A stretch of 64,000 bases of DNA from contig NZ_JBHSWE010000001.1 of assembly GCF_042661465.1 (NCBI RefSeq), positions 4,340,001-4,404,000 of the forward strand, given 5' to 3'. The notes beneath the pieces are model-generated. The model had not been told where the DNA came from and searched no databases. It saw only the letters and a list, made by a program, of their open reading frames with translations. Positions 1-9,078 of the stretch are shown one piece after another. A program made the position numbers and the translations under genes. How positions within the stretch are numbered: position 1 is the first letter of the stretch; the number at the start of each line of letters is the position of its first letter. The DNA is from Marinobacterium_A aestuariivivens (GTDB lineage Bacteria; Pseudomonadota; Gammaproteobacteria; Pseudomonadales; Balneatricaceae).

Positions 1-227
1 CAGGAGGCGTAACCGATGTAGATCACCACCGGATGGCCCCTGAAATCGGATAGCGCCACGGGACCGTCGGCCGATTGCAGTTCGAAGTCGCCGCCCAGTC
101 GCAGACTCTGCCCCAGCGACGGCTGTGCCGGCCCCGGTCGCAACAGGAAGGCCGCGGTCATTCCTGCCAGCAGAAAGGCCGTCAGGACCAGCAGGATACG
201 CAGGGTTTTCAGCGGACTGGTACTCAT
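1..227 (-). CDS. SCO1/SenC family copper chaperone, 3' part cut by window edge
   Basis: Only the first 75 codons are present and the gene runs off the left edge. It starts with a short basic stretch and one hydrophobic membrane anchor (about residues 8-29). A thioredoxin-like beginning follows, with the segment SDFRGHPVVIYIGYAS and then TG of the next codon, where the first Cys of the family CPxxCP copper site is expected. The family delivers copper to cytochrome c oxidase from the periplasmic side of the inner membrane. The start ATG overlaps the stop of the upstream gene by 4 bases (ATGA), so the two are translationally coupled. The missing C-terminal half prevents checking the second Cys and the distal His. 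Confidence 0.8.
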   Translation of the reverse strand, partial: MSTSPLKTLRILLVLTAFLLAGMTAAFLLRPGPAQPSLGQSLRLGGDFELQSADGPVALSDFRGHPVVIYIGYAS

Positions 228-706
228 CGCGCGCTGAACTCGAAGCGGGCGGTGGCGGGGCCGCCGGCCGTGCCGGCTTCGACCCGGGCCAGCCAGATCA
301 TTTCGCCGGTGGTGCAGATCGCCAGTTCGCCGGTGCCTGTCCAGAGTACCGGATCCGCCGGCGATGGCTGTAGCTCGATGCGGTTGTAACCCATGTACAT
401 GTCACGTCCCTCCAGTACGATGCTGATCGAATCGGCGTCCAGTGCCTCGGTACGGACCTGGAACTGCAACGGCTCCAGAGCCCTGGGCTGGCGCGGATTC
501 AGCATCAGCGTCAGGGCACTTTCGCCCGCCGCTGCCCGGCAGGGGCCCGCCGAGAGGTCACAATCAGCCGGCGTGGCCAGGCTGGCGGCCGTGGGCGGCG
601 CCAGCAGGCGCGGGCCCAGCCAGATTGCCGCCAGCAGGGCCATAAGGCCGGCGAAGGCGGACAGGGCTGCCCAGGGCACCTTTCGATTGATCGCGTCGAC
701 TGTCAT
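224..706 (-). CDS. Small membrane-anchored periplasmic protein next to SCO1 (unknown function)
   Basis: A 160-residue protein with an N-terminal transmembrane segment (about residues 12-33) followed by a soluble domain. The domain has a beta-rich look and a conserved-seeming core, including GRDMYMGYNR and LAICTTGEMIWLARV. It overlaps the SCO1 gene by 4 bases, and the pairing suggests a role near copper delivery or cytochrome oxidase assembly. The methionine-rich turn could bind metal, but that is inference. It loosely resembles FixH/YtkA-type extracytoplasmic domains in layout. I cannot assign a family with certainty. A purine-rich AGAGGT lies just upstream of the ATG. Confidence 0.6.
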   Translation of the reverse strand: MTVDAINRKVPWAALSAFAGLMALLAAIWLGPRLLAPPTAASLATPADCDLSAGPCRAAAGESALTLMLNPRQPRALEPLQFQVRTEALDADSISIVLEGRDMYMGYNRIELQPSPADPVLWTGTGELAICTTGEMIWLARVEAGTAGGPATARFEFSAR

Positions 707-784
707 CTATACCTCTTGTTGAAAGCCTATTCTAGATCAGGGGCACGGGCGCCGTTAATGCGGCCGATTGTCGCATGCGGTCTC

Positions 785-1786
785 TTAAGCCATCGGGGCC
801 GGCTCAAGGCAGGCCAGCAGACCCTGCTCGAGGTTTTCCCAGTCCCGGGCGTCACGGCTGATGATCTCGACACGGGAATCCCGGCGCCACGCCAGCTTGT
901 CGATGCTGTGTTCCTCAAGCACACGGTTGTAGAACAGCCACACATAGCCGATGCGAAAGGCGCCCTTGATGCGCACCGCGCCCTCGATGCCCTTGAGCAG
1001 GCTTTCGAGGCGGTCGTAATCGAAGACGTCGTCGCGGTGGAAGACCCAGCCGCAGCTCACGAAGTCCGCGCCGCTTCCGGTGCGCCGTATCGGCTTGCCC
1101 GGCTCCGGCAGCGCCAGTGTCTGCAGTGGTTCCGGAGTCTGCTCTGTGACATGGCTGTCGGGGAACTGCGCGGCCAGGGTGTCGTCGCGTACCAGGTCGA
1201 GCAGTTCGACGGGGAATCGACCCCGTTCAGCCTCCTCGATGCGCTGCTTCGGCGGGAACAGGCCGGCCAGCGCTGCGTGGCTCTGTCTGACCTGTTCGGG
1301 TGTGGCGAGATCGAGCTTGTTGAGCAGTACGATATCGGCCAGGTTGAGCTGGTCCTGAAAGGTTTCATGGCTCAGCACCCGCGGGTCATCGAGCAGTCTC
1401 GGGTCGAGCAGGCAGATTACCGCGCGCAGGTCCAGGATGTCGCGAAAGCTCTTGCCCTGCAGGGTATCGATAATGCCTTCGGGGTGACCGAGCCCGGTGG
1501 GTTCTATGATCAGGCGGTCGGGTCTGGCGGTACGGATCAGGCTCGCGAGCCCGGCCCGCAGCATCGGGCCCAGGGCGCAGCAGATGCAGCCGCCCGCGAG
1601 TTCCTTGATATGCAGGCCCTCCTCGTTTGGCATGGCCGCCTGGTCGACGCCGATCTGGCCGAATTCGTTGACCAGCACCGCCCAGCGTTCCGACTCCGGC
1701 TTCTGCGCCAACAGGGCATTGATCGCGGTGGTTTTGCCGACACCGAGAAAACCGGTGATGATGTTGGTCGGGATCTTCTTCGACAT
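785..1786 (-). CDS. CobW/COG0523 family metal-chaperone GTPase
   Basis: A 333-residue G3E-family P-loop GTPase. The Walker A motif GFLGVGKTT lies near residue 15, the metal-binding CxCC motif appears as GGCICC near residue 65, and the guanine-specificity motif NKLD near residue 160. The C-terminal CobW_C domain spans roughly 225-320. Such proteins load or sense Zn, Co or other metals; the substrate cannot be told from sequence. The chosen ATG has AGGAG 8 bases upstream. A TTG two codons earlier would sit too close to that site. It lies 2 bases after the permease stop, so the two form an operon. Confidence 0.88.
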   Translation of the reverse strand: MSKKIPTNIITGFLGVGKTTAINALLAQKPESERWAVLVNEFGQIGVDQAAMPNEEGLHIKELAGGCICCALGPMLRAGLASLIRTARPDRLIIEPTGLGHPEGIIDTLQGKSFRDILDLRAVICLLDPRLLDDPRVLSHETFQDQLNLADIVLLNKLDLATPEQVRQSHAALAGLFPPKQRIEEAERGRFPVELLDLVRDDTLAAQFPDSHVTEQTPEPLQTLALPEPGKPIRRTGSGADFVSCGWVFHRDDVFDYDRLESLLKGIEGAVRIKGAFRIGYVWLFYNRVLEEHSIDKLAWRRDSRVEIISRDARDWENLEQGLLACLEPAPMA

Positions 1787-1788
1787 CG

Positions 1789-2709
1789 TCAAATCTCCTC
1801 TGCTGAACCTCTAGGGCGACTGTCGGTAGCGTTGCCCCGGTGGCGCGAGGGCAGTTGTGCCAGCAGCATGCCGGCAAGCATCAGGCCGCAGCCAAGCAGG
1901 GCCCGGCCGGCCAGGGTTTCCTGAAGCAGCAGCCAGCCGCCGAAGGCGGCAAACACCGCTTCCAGGCTCATGATAATGGCCGCATGGGCGGCCGGGGTAT
2001 GCTTCTGGGCGTATACCTGCAGCGTATAGGCGACACCCACAGACAGCAGGCCGGCATAGGCGATCGGCTGCCAGGACTGTGCCAGGCTCGTCAGGCTCAG
2101 GCTGTCCGACTCGAACAGCAGGGCGCAGAGCAGGCAGAGCAAGGCGCAGACCAGAAACTGGATGATCGACAGCCTGAGTCCGTCGACCTTCGGTGCCAGC
2201 CTGCCGATGGCCAGTACATGCGCGGCCCAGAATCCCGCGCCGATCAGTTCCAGCAGGTCGCCGCGATTGATCACCAGATCCTCGTTGATACTGAGCAGGT
2301 AGAGGCCGGCCAGTGCCAGCAGCGCCCCGGCCCAGATACCACGGCTGACGGCCTGTCCCAGCAGCAGAGTCGCAAGTGGCACCAGCACGATATAGAGGCC
2401 GGTAATAAAGCCGGCGTTGCCGGCCGTGGTGTACTGCAGGCCAGCCTGCTGAAAGGAGGCGCCGCAGAACAGCAGACTGCCGGCCAGAAGGCCGCCCCGC
2501 AGCAGGCCCGAGGGCCGGGCCTGGCCGGCACGGGCGCGAAACAGTAGCGTCAGCGGTATCAGCGACAGCGCACCGAGCCCAAAACGGGCGGCATTGAAAC
2601 CGAACGGGCCCAGGTGCTCCATGCCCACCCGCTGGGCGACGAACGCCAGCCCCCAGATGGCCGCGACCAGCAGCAGGACCAGGTTGGCCTTCAGACTGTA
2701 TTCACGCAT
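1789..2709 (-). CDS. DMT superfamily (EamA) permease
   Basis: A 306-residue integral membrane protein with about ten hydrophobic segments and two EamA repeats (first half with AAIWGLAFVAQRVGMEHLGP, second half with SLEAVFAAFGGWLLLQE). The family exports or imports small metabolites such as amino acids or nucleobases across the inner membrane. The specific substrate is not predictable. The ATG at 2709 is chosen because AGGAG lies about 10 bases upstream; an in-frame ATG 27 bases further up lacks such a site. It is the first gene of an operon with the CobW-type GTPase. Confidence 0.85.
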   Translation of the reverse strand: MREYSLKANLVLLLVAAIWGLAFVAQRVGMEHLGPFGFNAARFGLGALSLIPLTLLFRARAGQARPSGLLRGGLLAGSLLFCGASFQQAGLQYTTAGNAGFITGLYIVLVPLATLLLGQAVSRGIWAGALLALAGLYLLSINEDLVINRGDLLELIGAGFWAAHVLAIGRLAPKVDGLRLSIIQFLVCALLCLLCALLFESDSLSLTSLAQSWQPIAYAGLLSVGVAYTLQVYAQKHTPAAHAAIIMSLEAVFAAFGGWLLLQETLAGRALLGCGLMLAGMLLAQLPSRHRGNATDSRPRGSAEEI

Positions 2710-3021
2710 TCGGTCATTTCTCCTGTCCTTGAACATTCCGCCGCGCCATGCCGGCCGTGGTTGTTTCCCCCGTACGATTCCCTGGCGGCGGCTTTCATAA
2801 ACCGGGGCGTAAGGGTAAAGTGATGGTGCGGTGCGGTAAATCGATATTTTCGCCGCAGACTCAATTTATTTTTCAGGCGGCGGCGGCAGGATGTCATGGA
2901 AGCGCTTATAGTTTCAGGAAGAATATATGGATCCCGGCGTCGAAGTTTCAGGGCCGGCTGTCTCTAACCTGGTATCCGTTCGGATGTCGCGATCAGGGGA
3001 GAACGGGATTGGGTGCTGTAG
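2710..3021. other. Intergenic region between divergent permease and GGDEF-EAL genes
   Basis: About 310 bases without a convincing gene. It must hold the promoters for the leftward permease/CobW operon and the rightward GGDEF-EAL gene. I see AT-rich patches around 2850-2880 and 2905-2935 but no promoter good enough to call. Confidence 0.4.
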
Positions 3022-5669
3022 ATGATCAATAGCATCAGGCCACTGCGGCTGCTGATTGCGCTGCTGTCGCTGATGATGCTGCTGTCGGTCCTCGGTTTCG
3101 GCTGGTTCAGCTGGCTGGAGGTTCGCCAGGAGGTGACCCGTCAGCTGCATCAGCAGAATGCCAGCTTTATAGACCAGACCGAAGCCTTCTTCCGTCCCCA
3201 GGAACAGTTGCTGCTGTCTGCGACGCAGCCGCTGGTGCGCGACAACAAACTGCGGCGCTCGGAACTCGAGGCCGCGCTCCAGACCCTCTCGACGGCGGTG
3301 CCGGAACTGAAATCACTCGGTGTTCTGGACCGTCGCGGCGAGCTTCTGCTCAGTGTGGGCGCCCCCTGCCGGATGATATCGCCCTGTCGTCCACGGACGC
3401 CATCACCCAGACCCGCTATACCGGAACGCTCAAGCTTGGCCGCCTGTTCAGCGCGCCGAACCCCGGTGGGCCGCTGCTGCCGGCGTTTGTCGCGCTGCAG
3501 GACGAAAAAGGCAACCTGCTGGCGTTTGTGGTCGCGGCCTACAGCATCCTGGGCGAAGCCTCGATCTGGCAATCGTTGAACACGCCGGATGACATCAGGG
3601 TCTGGCTGCTGGGGGACGGCGGCCGTATCCGTTTCGCCCATCCGATGACCGGCAGCCTGGTGCGCGGCATCAGCGACTGGAAGCTCGATGCGCTGTCGCT
3701 TGCCGAGCTGATGGAGCACGCGGCCTATGGTAACAGTGCCGATGTCTTCCGCCTGTCGCTGAATGGCGAGCCGGTGGTCGTGCAGGCGCAGTTGCTGCCG
3801 CAGTTTCAGTTTCTCTCCGTGGCCTTCGTGCCCCTGAGCCGGCAGTTCTGGCTCTGGACCGGCAAGGTGCAGACGGTCGGGCTGCTGCTGGGGCTCTTCC
3901 TGCTGATTTCGTTGCTGGTGTACCGGCTCGTGTGGCTGGCCAACTCCCGGCTCGAAAACGCGCGCCTGCTGGCGGAGGGTAATCTTTCCAAGCTGTCCCA
4001 AGCGATCGAGCAGAGTCAGGACAGCGTTGTCGTCACCGACAGCAGTTGGTGCATCGAATATGCCAATCGCCGCTTCGAGGGAGACGTCAAGCAGGACGAG
4101 GCTCGCCTCAAGGGTGTACCGGTAACCAATTTCGCGCCCCATGACATGCTGCGTGACGACCTGGTACAGATTCAGAGCAAGGTGATCGAAACCGGCGGCT
4201 GGTGCGGCGAGCGTCGTCGGGACGGTACCGATCAGTGGTACGAGTTCTCGATCTCGCCGGTCGAGACGCCCGACAGTGCCGATACCAGCTTCATACTGAT
4301 CGCCCAGGACATCACCGAGCGCAAGCACGCCGAGGCCAAGCTCTATCAGCAGGCGAATTTCGACTCGCTGACCGGGTTGCCCAACCGGCGCCGCGCCAGC
4401 GAGGTAATCTCCCAGTCTGTCGAGGATGCCTGGTCCAGCAAGGGGCTGCTGGCGCTGCTGTATCTCGACCTGGACAACTTCAAGCAGATCAACGATACCT
4501 TCGGTCACCTCTTCGGCGATCAGGTGCTGATCAAGGTCGCGGACCGGCTGCAGCATGCCGTAGACGATTACGGTCACCTGTCCCACATGAGCGGCGACGA
4601 GTTTCTGATCCATTTCCGCTTCACCGAGGTCGACGAGATCGAACGTGTTGCCGCCAACATCATCGAAACCGTGCGCGAGCCGCTGTTGCTGCAGGGAAAA
4701 CATCTCAACATCTCCACCAGTATCGGGGTCTCGCGTTACCCGGTCGATGCCCCCGATGTGCAGGGGCTGATTCGCGACGCCGACATCGCGCTCTATGAAT
4801 CGAAGCGGCGCGGGCGCAATCGCTATACCTTCTTCGATGCCGAACTCGACAAGCGGATGAAGCGCAAGCTGGAGATCGAGAACCAGCTGCCGGCGGCGCT
4901 CAAGAGCGGCGACCTCTATATGGTCTACCAGAGCAAGAACCGTATCGGTACCGGCGAGGTCATGGGCTTCGAAGCGCTGATGCGCCTGAACTGCCGGGCG
5001 CTGGGCGCGGTGGGGCCGGACGAGTTCATCGAAGTGGCCGAGGAAACCGGTTTCATCGAGGCGATGGGGCGCTTTGCGCTGATGCGCGGCTGTGCAGACC
5101 TGGCCAGGCTACAGGCACTGAGCGGAAAGCCGCTGACGATGGCGATCAATATGTCGGTACGCCAGCTCGGCAGCGACGAAATCATCGGTCATGTGCGCGA
5201 GGCGATCCAGCATGCCGGTATCGACCCGACCACCCTCGAGCTCGAAATCACCGAATCGCTGCTGGCCGAAAACGTCGAGGCGGTCATGCCGCGACTGGAA
5301 AAACTGCGGGCCCTGGGGCTCTCGCTGACCATCGACGACTTCGGTACCGGCTACAGCTCGCTTGCCTACCTCACGCGCTTCCCGGTTTCGACGCTGAAGA
5401 TCGACAAGTGCTTCGTCAATGACATGGCCACCAGCCACAGCGACGCCACCGTAGCCCGTACCGTGATTCAGATGGCCCATGCGCTGGAGATGAAGGTTGT
5501 CGCCGAAGGTATCGAAGACGAGGCGCAGTGGCGTATCCTGCGCCGGTTCGGCTGTGATATCGGCCAGGGCTACCTGTTCTCGAAACCGCTACCGTTCGAC
5601 GAGGCCTGCACGCTGCTGCAGACCAGTGCCAATATCCCGCTGCTGGAACCGGCCAGTAGGGTGGAATAA
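3022..5669 (+). CDS. Membrane-anchored PAS-GGDEF-EAL protein (cyclic-di-GMP turnover), split by one frameshift
   Basis: About 882 residues once a one-base shift in the C5 run at 3362-3366 is bridged; the protein continues in the next frame with PLPDDIALSSTDAITQTRY. Order: transmembrane segment (12-32), periplasmic sensor domain, second transmembrane segment (about 283-305), PAS (about 325-435), GGDEF (signature SGDEF), EAL (about 625-870). The EAL domain keeps GFEALMRLN, LEITES, DDFGTGYSS and AEGIED, so phosphodiesterase activity is plausible. The GGDEF domain has Ser for the first Gly, and no RxxD inhibitory site is seen upstream of it. Its stop codon lies inside a REP-like hairpin. The sensor ligand is unknown. 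Confidence 0.85.
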
Positions 5670-5692
5670 GCACCGAAGGTGCGAATTCCACC
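5660..5692. repeat. REP-like hairpin at the stop codon of the GGDEF-EAL gene
   Basis: An inverted repeat, GGTGGAAT ... ATTCCACC, with an inner stem GCACC-GAA-GGTGC. The TAA stop of the upstream gene is the last base of the left arm plus the next two bases. Related elements occur at 13273-13382 and 23973-24047. It may act as an mRNA 3' end stabiliser. Confidence 0.65.
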
Positions 5693-5778
5693 GGGGGCAT
5701 CAGATTCCGCCGGGGCGGTCGAGCGCGTAACGCACCATGCCGGGCTTAGCCCGGCGTTGGTTGGATGTCGGGGGCGAC

Positions 5779-8428
5779 CTATCCTTTGGACTTCGCGATC
5801 AACGCCTTCAATTCGGGAATGCAGGAGCCGCAGTTGGTACCGCAGCCGAGATGGCGGCCGAGGGACTCTACCGACTGGCTGCCCTGATCCAGCACCCTGC
5901 GAATGCGTTTTTCCCCGACCTGGAAGCAGGCGCAGACGATAGAACCCTGATCCTCGACGCCTTCGCAGGGGCGCCCCGCCAACAGCCGCGCCCGCTCGCC
6001 GGCGCTCAGAGCCCGTCCCAGTTGCTGCGAAAGCCAGGGTGCGATGGCAGTTCGCCGTCGCCGCCGGCGATCAGTACCCACTGCAGGCGGCCGTCGCGAA
6101 AGCCCGCCGCGCGGTAATGGACGCCCCGACTGTCGAGCAGTTCGATGCGGTCCTCGCAGGCGGGTAGCCAGGCTTCGACCCAGTGGCGCCAGTCCGCGAC
6201 CGGTTCGAATCCCGCCAGCCGATAGCGCTCTCCCTGTTCGAGCGCTGCCCGCACCCAGTATTCGCAGGGCGGTTGCTCGAGTGGTTCGAGGCTCAGCAGC
6301 AGTCCCTGCCAGCACTGTTTGAGCGCCACCAGCCCGACGCGGCTGTGTTTGGACTCGGGCTGGCCTGAAACCGGGTCGGTGACCGGTGCCACCAGCGCGT
6401 CGACGCAGGCGGCCGCGGCATGGCGATCGTTCCAGTGAATAGGCGCGAACAGCGTGCCGGGCTGCACGCCGTCGCTGATACGGGCGCGACCGATGAAGCG
6501 CTGGCCGCGGGCTTCGAGGCGTACCAGGTCCGCGTCCCCGACCCCGGAGCACTGCGCATCCTGCGGATGGATCTCGACGAAGGGCTCGTCGCTATGCTCC
6601 AGCAAACGGGGGCTGCGGGCAGTGCGGGTCATGGTATGCCACTGGTCGCGGATACGGCCGGTGTTGAGCACGAAATCGCCGTCGCCGGCGGTAGCGGCCG
6701 GCAGACGCGCCTCGACCGGCAGCAGTCGTGCGCGCCCGGACGGCGTGAAGAAGCGGCCATCGCCGAACAGGCGTGCGGTGCCTTCGGGGCAGCGGTCGGT
6801 GACCGGCCACTGGATGGGCGCCAGGGCGTCGTACTGTGTTTCGCTCAGGCTTGCCAGCGCCGAGATATCGAAATCCCGGCGTCCGCCGTTGCGATAACCG
6901 GACAATGCCGCGTGCTCGCGAAAGATCTCCACCGGGTGACGGTAGCCGAAGGCCTCGCCGTAGCCGAGCCGGGCGGCGAAATCGCACAGGATCTCCCAGT
7001 CATGGCGGGCTTCGCCGGGCGCCCGGACCAGGCTGCGCTGGCGCGAGATGCGGCGTTCGGAATTGGTCACGGTACCGTTCTTCTCGGCCCAGGTGGTGGT
7101 CGGTAGCAGCACGTCGGCCAGCAGCGTGGTGTCGGTCCTGGCGATGCAGTCGCTGACCACCACCAGTTCGCACTGCTTCAGCGTCTGGCGAACACGGGCC
7201 GCGTCCGGCAGGCTGACCGCCGGGTTGGTGCCGATGATCCAGACGGCCTTGATGTCGCCGGTCTCGATGGCGCGGAACAGGTCGACCGCCTTGCGGCCCT
7301 CCCGTTCGGCCAGGTTCGGGGCCTGCCAGAAGCTGCGTACCGTTTCCAGGTGGTCCGGATCGGCGAAGTCCATATGGGCGGCCAGCTGGTTGGCCAGGCC
7401 GCCGACTTCGCGGCCGCCCATGGCGTTGGGTTGCCCGGTGATCGAGAAGGGACTGGCGCCGGGCTTGCCGATGCGTCCGGTTGCCAGGTGGCAGTTGATG
7501 ATCGCATTGGCCTTGTCGGTGCCGCTCGACGACTGATTGATGCCCTGGGAATAGAGCGTCAGGCTGCGCTCGGTGGTGGCGAAGCGGCTGAACAGCCATT
7601 CGAGCTCGGCGGCTTCCAGGCCGCAGCGCTCGGCGGTCGTGGCGATATCGGGGCACTGTCGCCGGGCCTGCGCCAGGGCTTCGTCGAAGCCTTCGCAGTG
7701 GTGATCGATAAAGTCCCGGTCCAGGGCATCATGATCGGCCAGGTAGCTCAGCAGGCCGTTGAACAGGTAGCCGTCGCTGCCAGGCGCGAGCGCCAGGTGG
7801 CGGTCGGCGAGGTCGCAGGTGGCCGTGCGGCGCGGGTCCAGGACCACCACCTTCATGCCGGGGCGCCGCTCCCGGCGCGCGCCAGACGCTGATAGAGGAT
7901 GGGGTGGGCCCAGGCGGCATTGGAGCCGACCAGCAGGACCAGGTCGGCCTCGTCGAGATCCTCGTAGCAAGCCGGCACCGTATCGCTGCCGAAGGCGCGT
8001 TTCTGTGCCGCCACGGCCGACGACATGCACAGGCGCGAATTGGTGTCGACATTGGCGCTGCCGATAAAGCCTTTCATCAGCTTGTTGGCGACGTAATAGT
8101 CTTCGGTCAGAATCTGGCCGGACAGGTAAAAGGCCACGGAGTCGGGACCGTGGGTTTCGATCAGTTGCGAGAAGCGGCCGGCGATATGGTCCAGCGCCTC
8201 GTCCCAGCTGGCGCGCCTGCCGGCGACCTGGGGATGGAGCAGGCGTCCCTGATCGCCGGTGGTTTCGTGCAGCGCCGAGCCCTTGACGCAGAGCCGGCCC
8301 TTGTTGGCCGGATGCCGGTCATCACCACTGACGGCGATCAGACGGTTGTTTTCGACCCGGGCCTCGACACCGCAGCCGACGCCGCAGTAGGGGCAGGTGG
8401 TGCTGGTTGTGGATTCGGTTCGGTTCAT
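5779..8428 (-). CDS. nasA: Assimilatory nitrate reductase catalytic subunit, two frameshifts
   Basis: About 883 residues after bridging two one-base shifts (near 7871-7876 and 6037-6047). The N-terminus carries the [4Fe-4S] ligands CPYCGVGCGVEARV and GRLCVKG. The long middle is a molybdopterin oxidoreductase/bis-MGD domain (e.g. YSQGINQSSSGTDKANAIIN, VVSDCIARTDTTLLADV, NTGRIRDQWHTMTRT). The C-terminus adds a BFD-like [2Fe-2S] domain with CACF and CGTNCGSC, as in Klebsiella-type NasA. It reduces nitrate to nitrite in the cytoplasm. It is the last gene of the nitrate cluster, with its own sigma-54 promoter and leader terminator. All domain blocks are conserved across the shifts, so I expect a functional enzyme. 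Confidence 0.9.
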
Positions 8429-8447
8429 TGTTGTCTTCCGCTATCTC

Positions 8448-8485
8448 AAAAAAACGCCATCCCCGCCGGATGGCGGGAGATGGCG
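8448..8485 (-). terminator. Leader intrinsic terminator upstream of nasA (probable NasT-controlled attenuator)
   Basis: On the minus strand the arms CGCCATC and GATGGCG enclose a second stem CCCGCC-ATCC-GGCGGG, followed by seven T. It sits between the sigma-54 promoter and the nasA start, only about 20 bases before the ATG. That placement fits an attenuator relieved by the ANTAR protein NasT, as known for nas leaders in Klebsiella (NasR) and Azotobacter (NasT). Confidence 0.8.
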
Positions 8486-8581
8486 CCATTGCCAACTTCC
8501 CCTTCAAGGTCTCAGCCTTTCGAGCCTGACACTCTTCGGTGCTTCGCTTTCTTCAGCTTTCTATCGCTTTATTATGTGTAG

Positions 8582-8596
8582 GCGAAAACCGTGCCA
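8582..8596 (-). promoter_or_regulatory. Sigma-54 promoter for nasA
   Basis: The minus strand reads TGGCACGGTTTTCGCC: GG and GC are separated by exactly 10 bases, as required for a -24/-12 promoter. The -24 box TGGCAC is perfect and the -12 box (CGCC) is weaker than TTGCA. It predicts a leader of about 140 nt before the ATG. Sigma-54 use is expected for NtrC-controlled nitrogen genes. Confidence 0.75.
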
Positions 8597-8722
8597 GTTT
8601 TTGTTATTTCGCCCGAAAGGCGCATCCGTTGGGCCCTGGAGAGGAATCCGGCCAGGCGGTTGGGTGGGGCAGACCTGGCCGGGCGTGGTCCCTAAGGGGG
8701 CGTTCCCGTCACCCGCTGCCCC

Positions 8723-9067
8723 TTAACGGGGCGTCGGGTCGATCAGCAGCACGTCTTCGTCGAGGGATACCTGCCAGACGGCCAGGCGGTGCTGGTCGTC
8801 CTCGAGGCAGCGGCCGTCGATGAGGCTGAAGTGCTGCTTGTAAAGCGGCGATGCCACGACCGGCTCATCGCCGACCGAGCCGACGATGCCGCGGGACAGC
8901 ACATTGGCGCCGCCGATCGGGTCATGATTGTCGATGGCGTAGACCCGGTCGTCCTCGGGCAGATAGAAGAGGGCGACCTGACGCCCCTCGATGAGGGCGC
9001 AGACACCGCTGCCGGGAATCAGGTCGGTCTTGCCGCACAGCGGCGTCCAGTGGGATTTTGTATTCAT
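8723..9067 (-). CDS. nirD: Nitrite reductase (NADH) small subunit
   Basis: A 114-residue Rieske-like fold protein, the usual NirD length. It has the family segments SGVCALIEGRQVALFYLPE, IDNHDPIGGANVLSRGIVG and SPLYKQHFSLIDGRCLED. As usual for NirD, the Cys-His ligand pairs of true Rieske proteins are absent. It partners with NirB in reducing nitrite to ammonium in the cytoplasm. The ATG at 9067 has GAGGAA about 8 bases upstream and lies 11 bases after the NirB stop, so the two are co-transcribed. Confidence 0.93.
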   Translation of the reverse strand: MNTKSHWTPLCGKTDLIPGSGVCALIEGRQVALFYLPEDDRVYAIDNHDPIGGANVLSRGIVGSVGDEPVVASPLYKQHFSLIDGRCLEDDQHRLAVWQVSLDEDVLLIDPTPR

Positions 9068-9078
9068 CTGCAGGTTCC

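Noticed and set aside
5779..8428. nasA as a decayed pseudogene
   Set aside because: All cofactor motifs and the C-terminal [2Fe-2S] domain are intact across two one-base shifts, and its promoter and leader are preserved. The shifts fit the window-wide deletion pattern.
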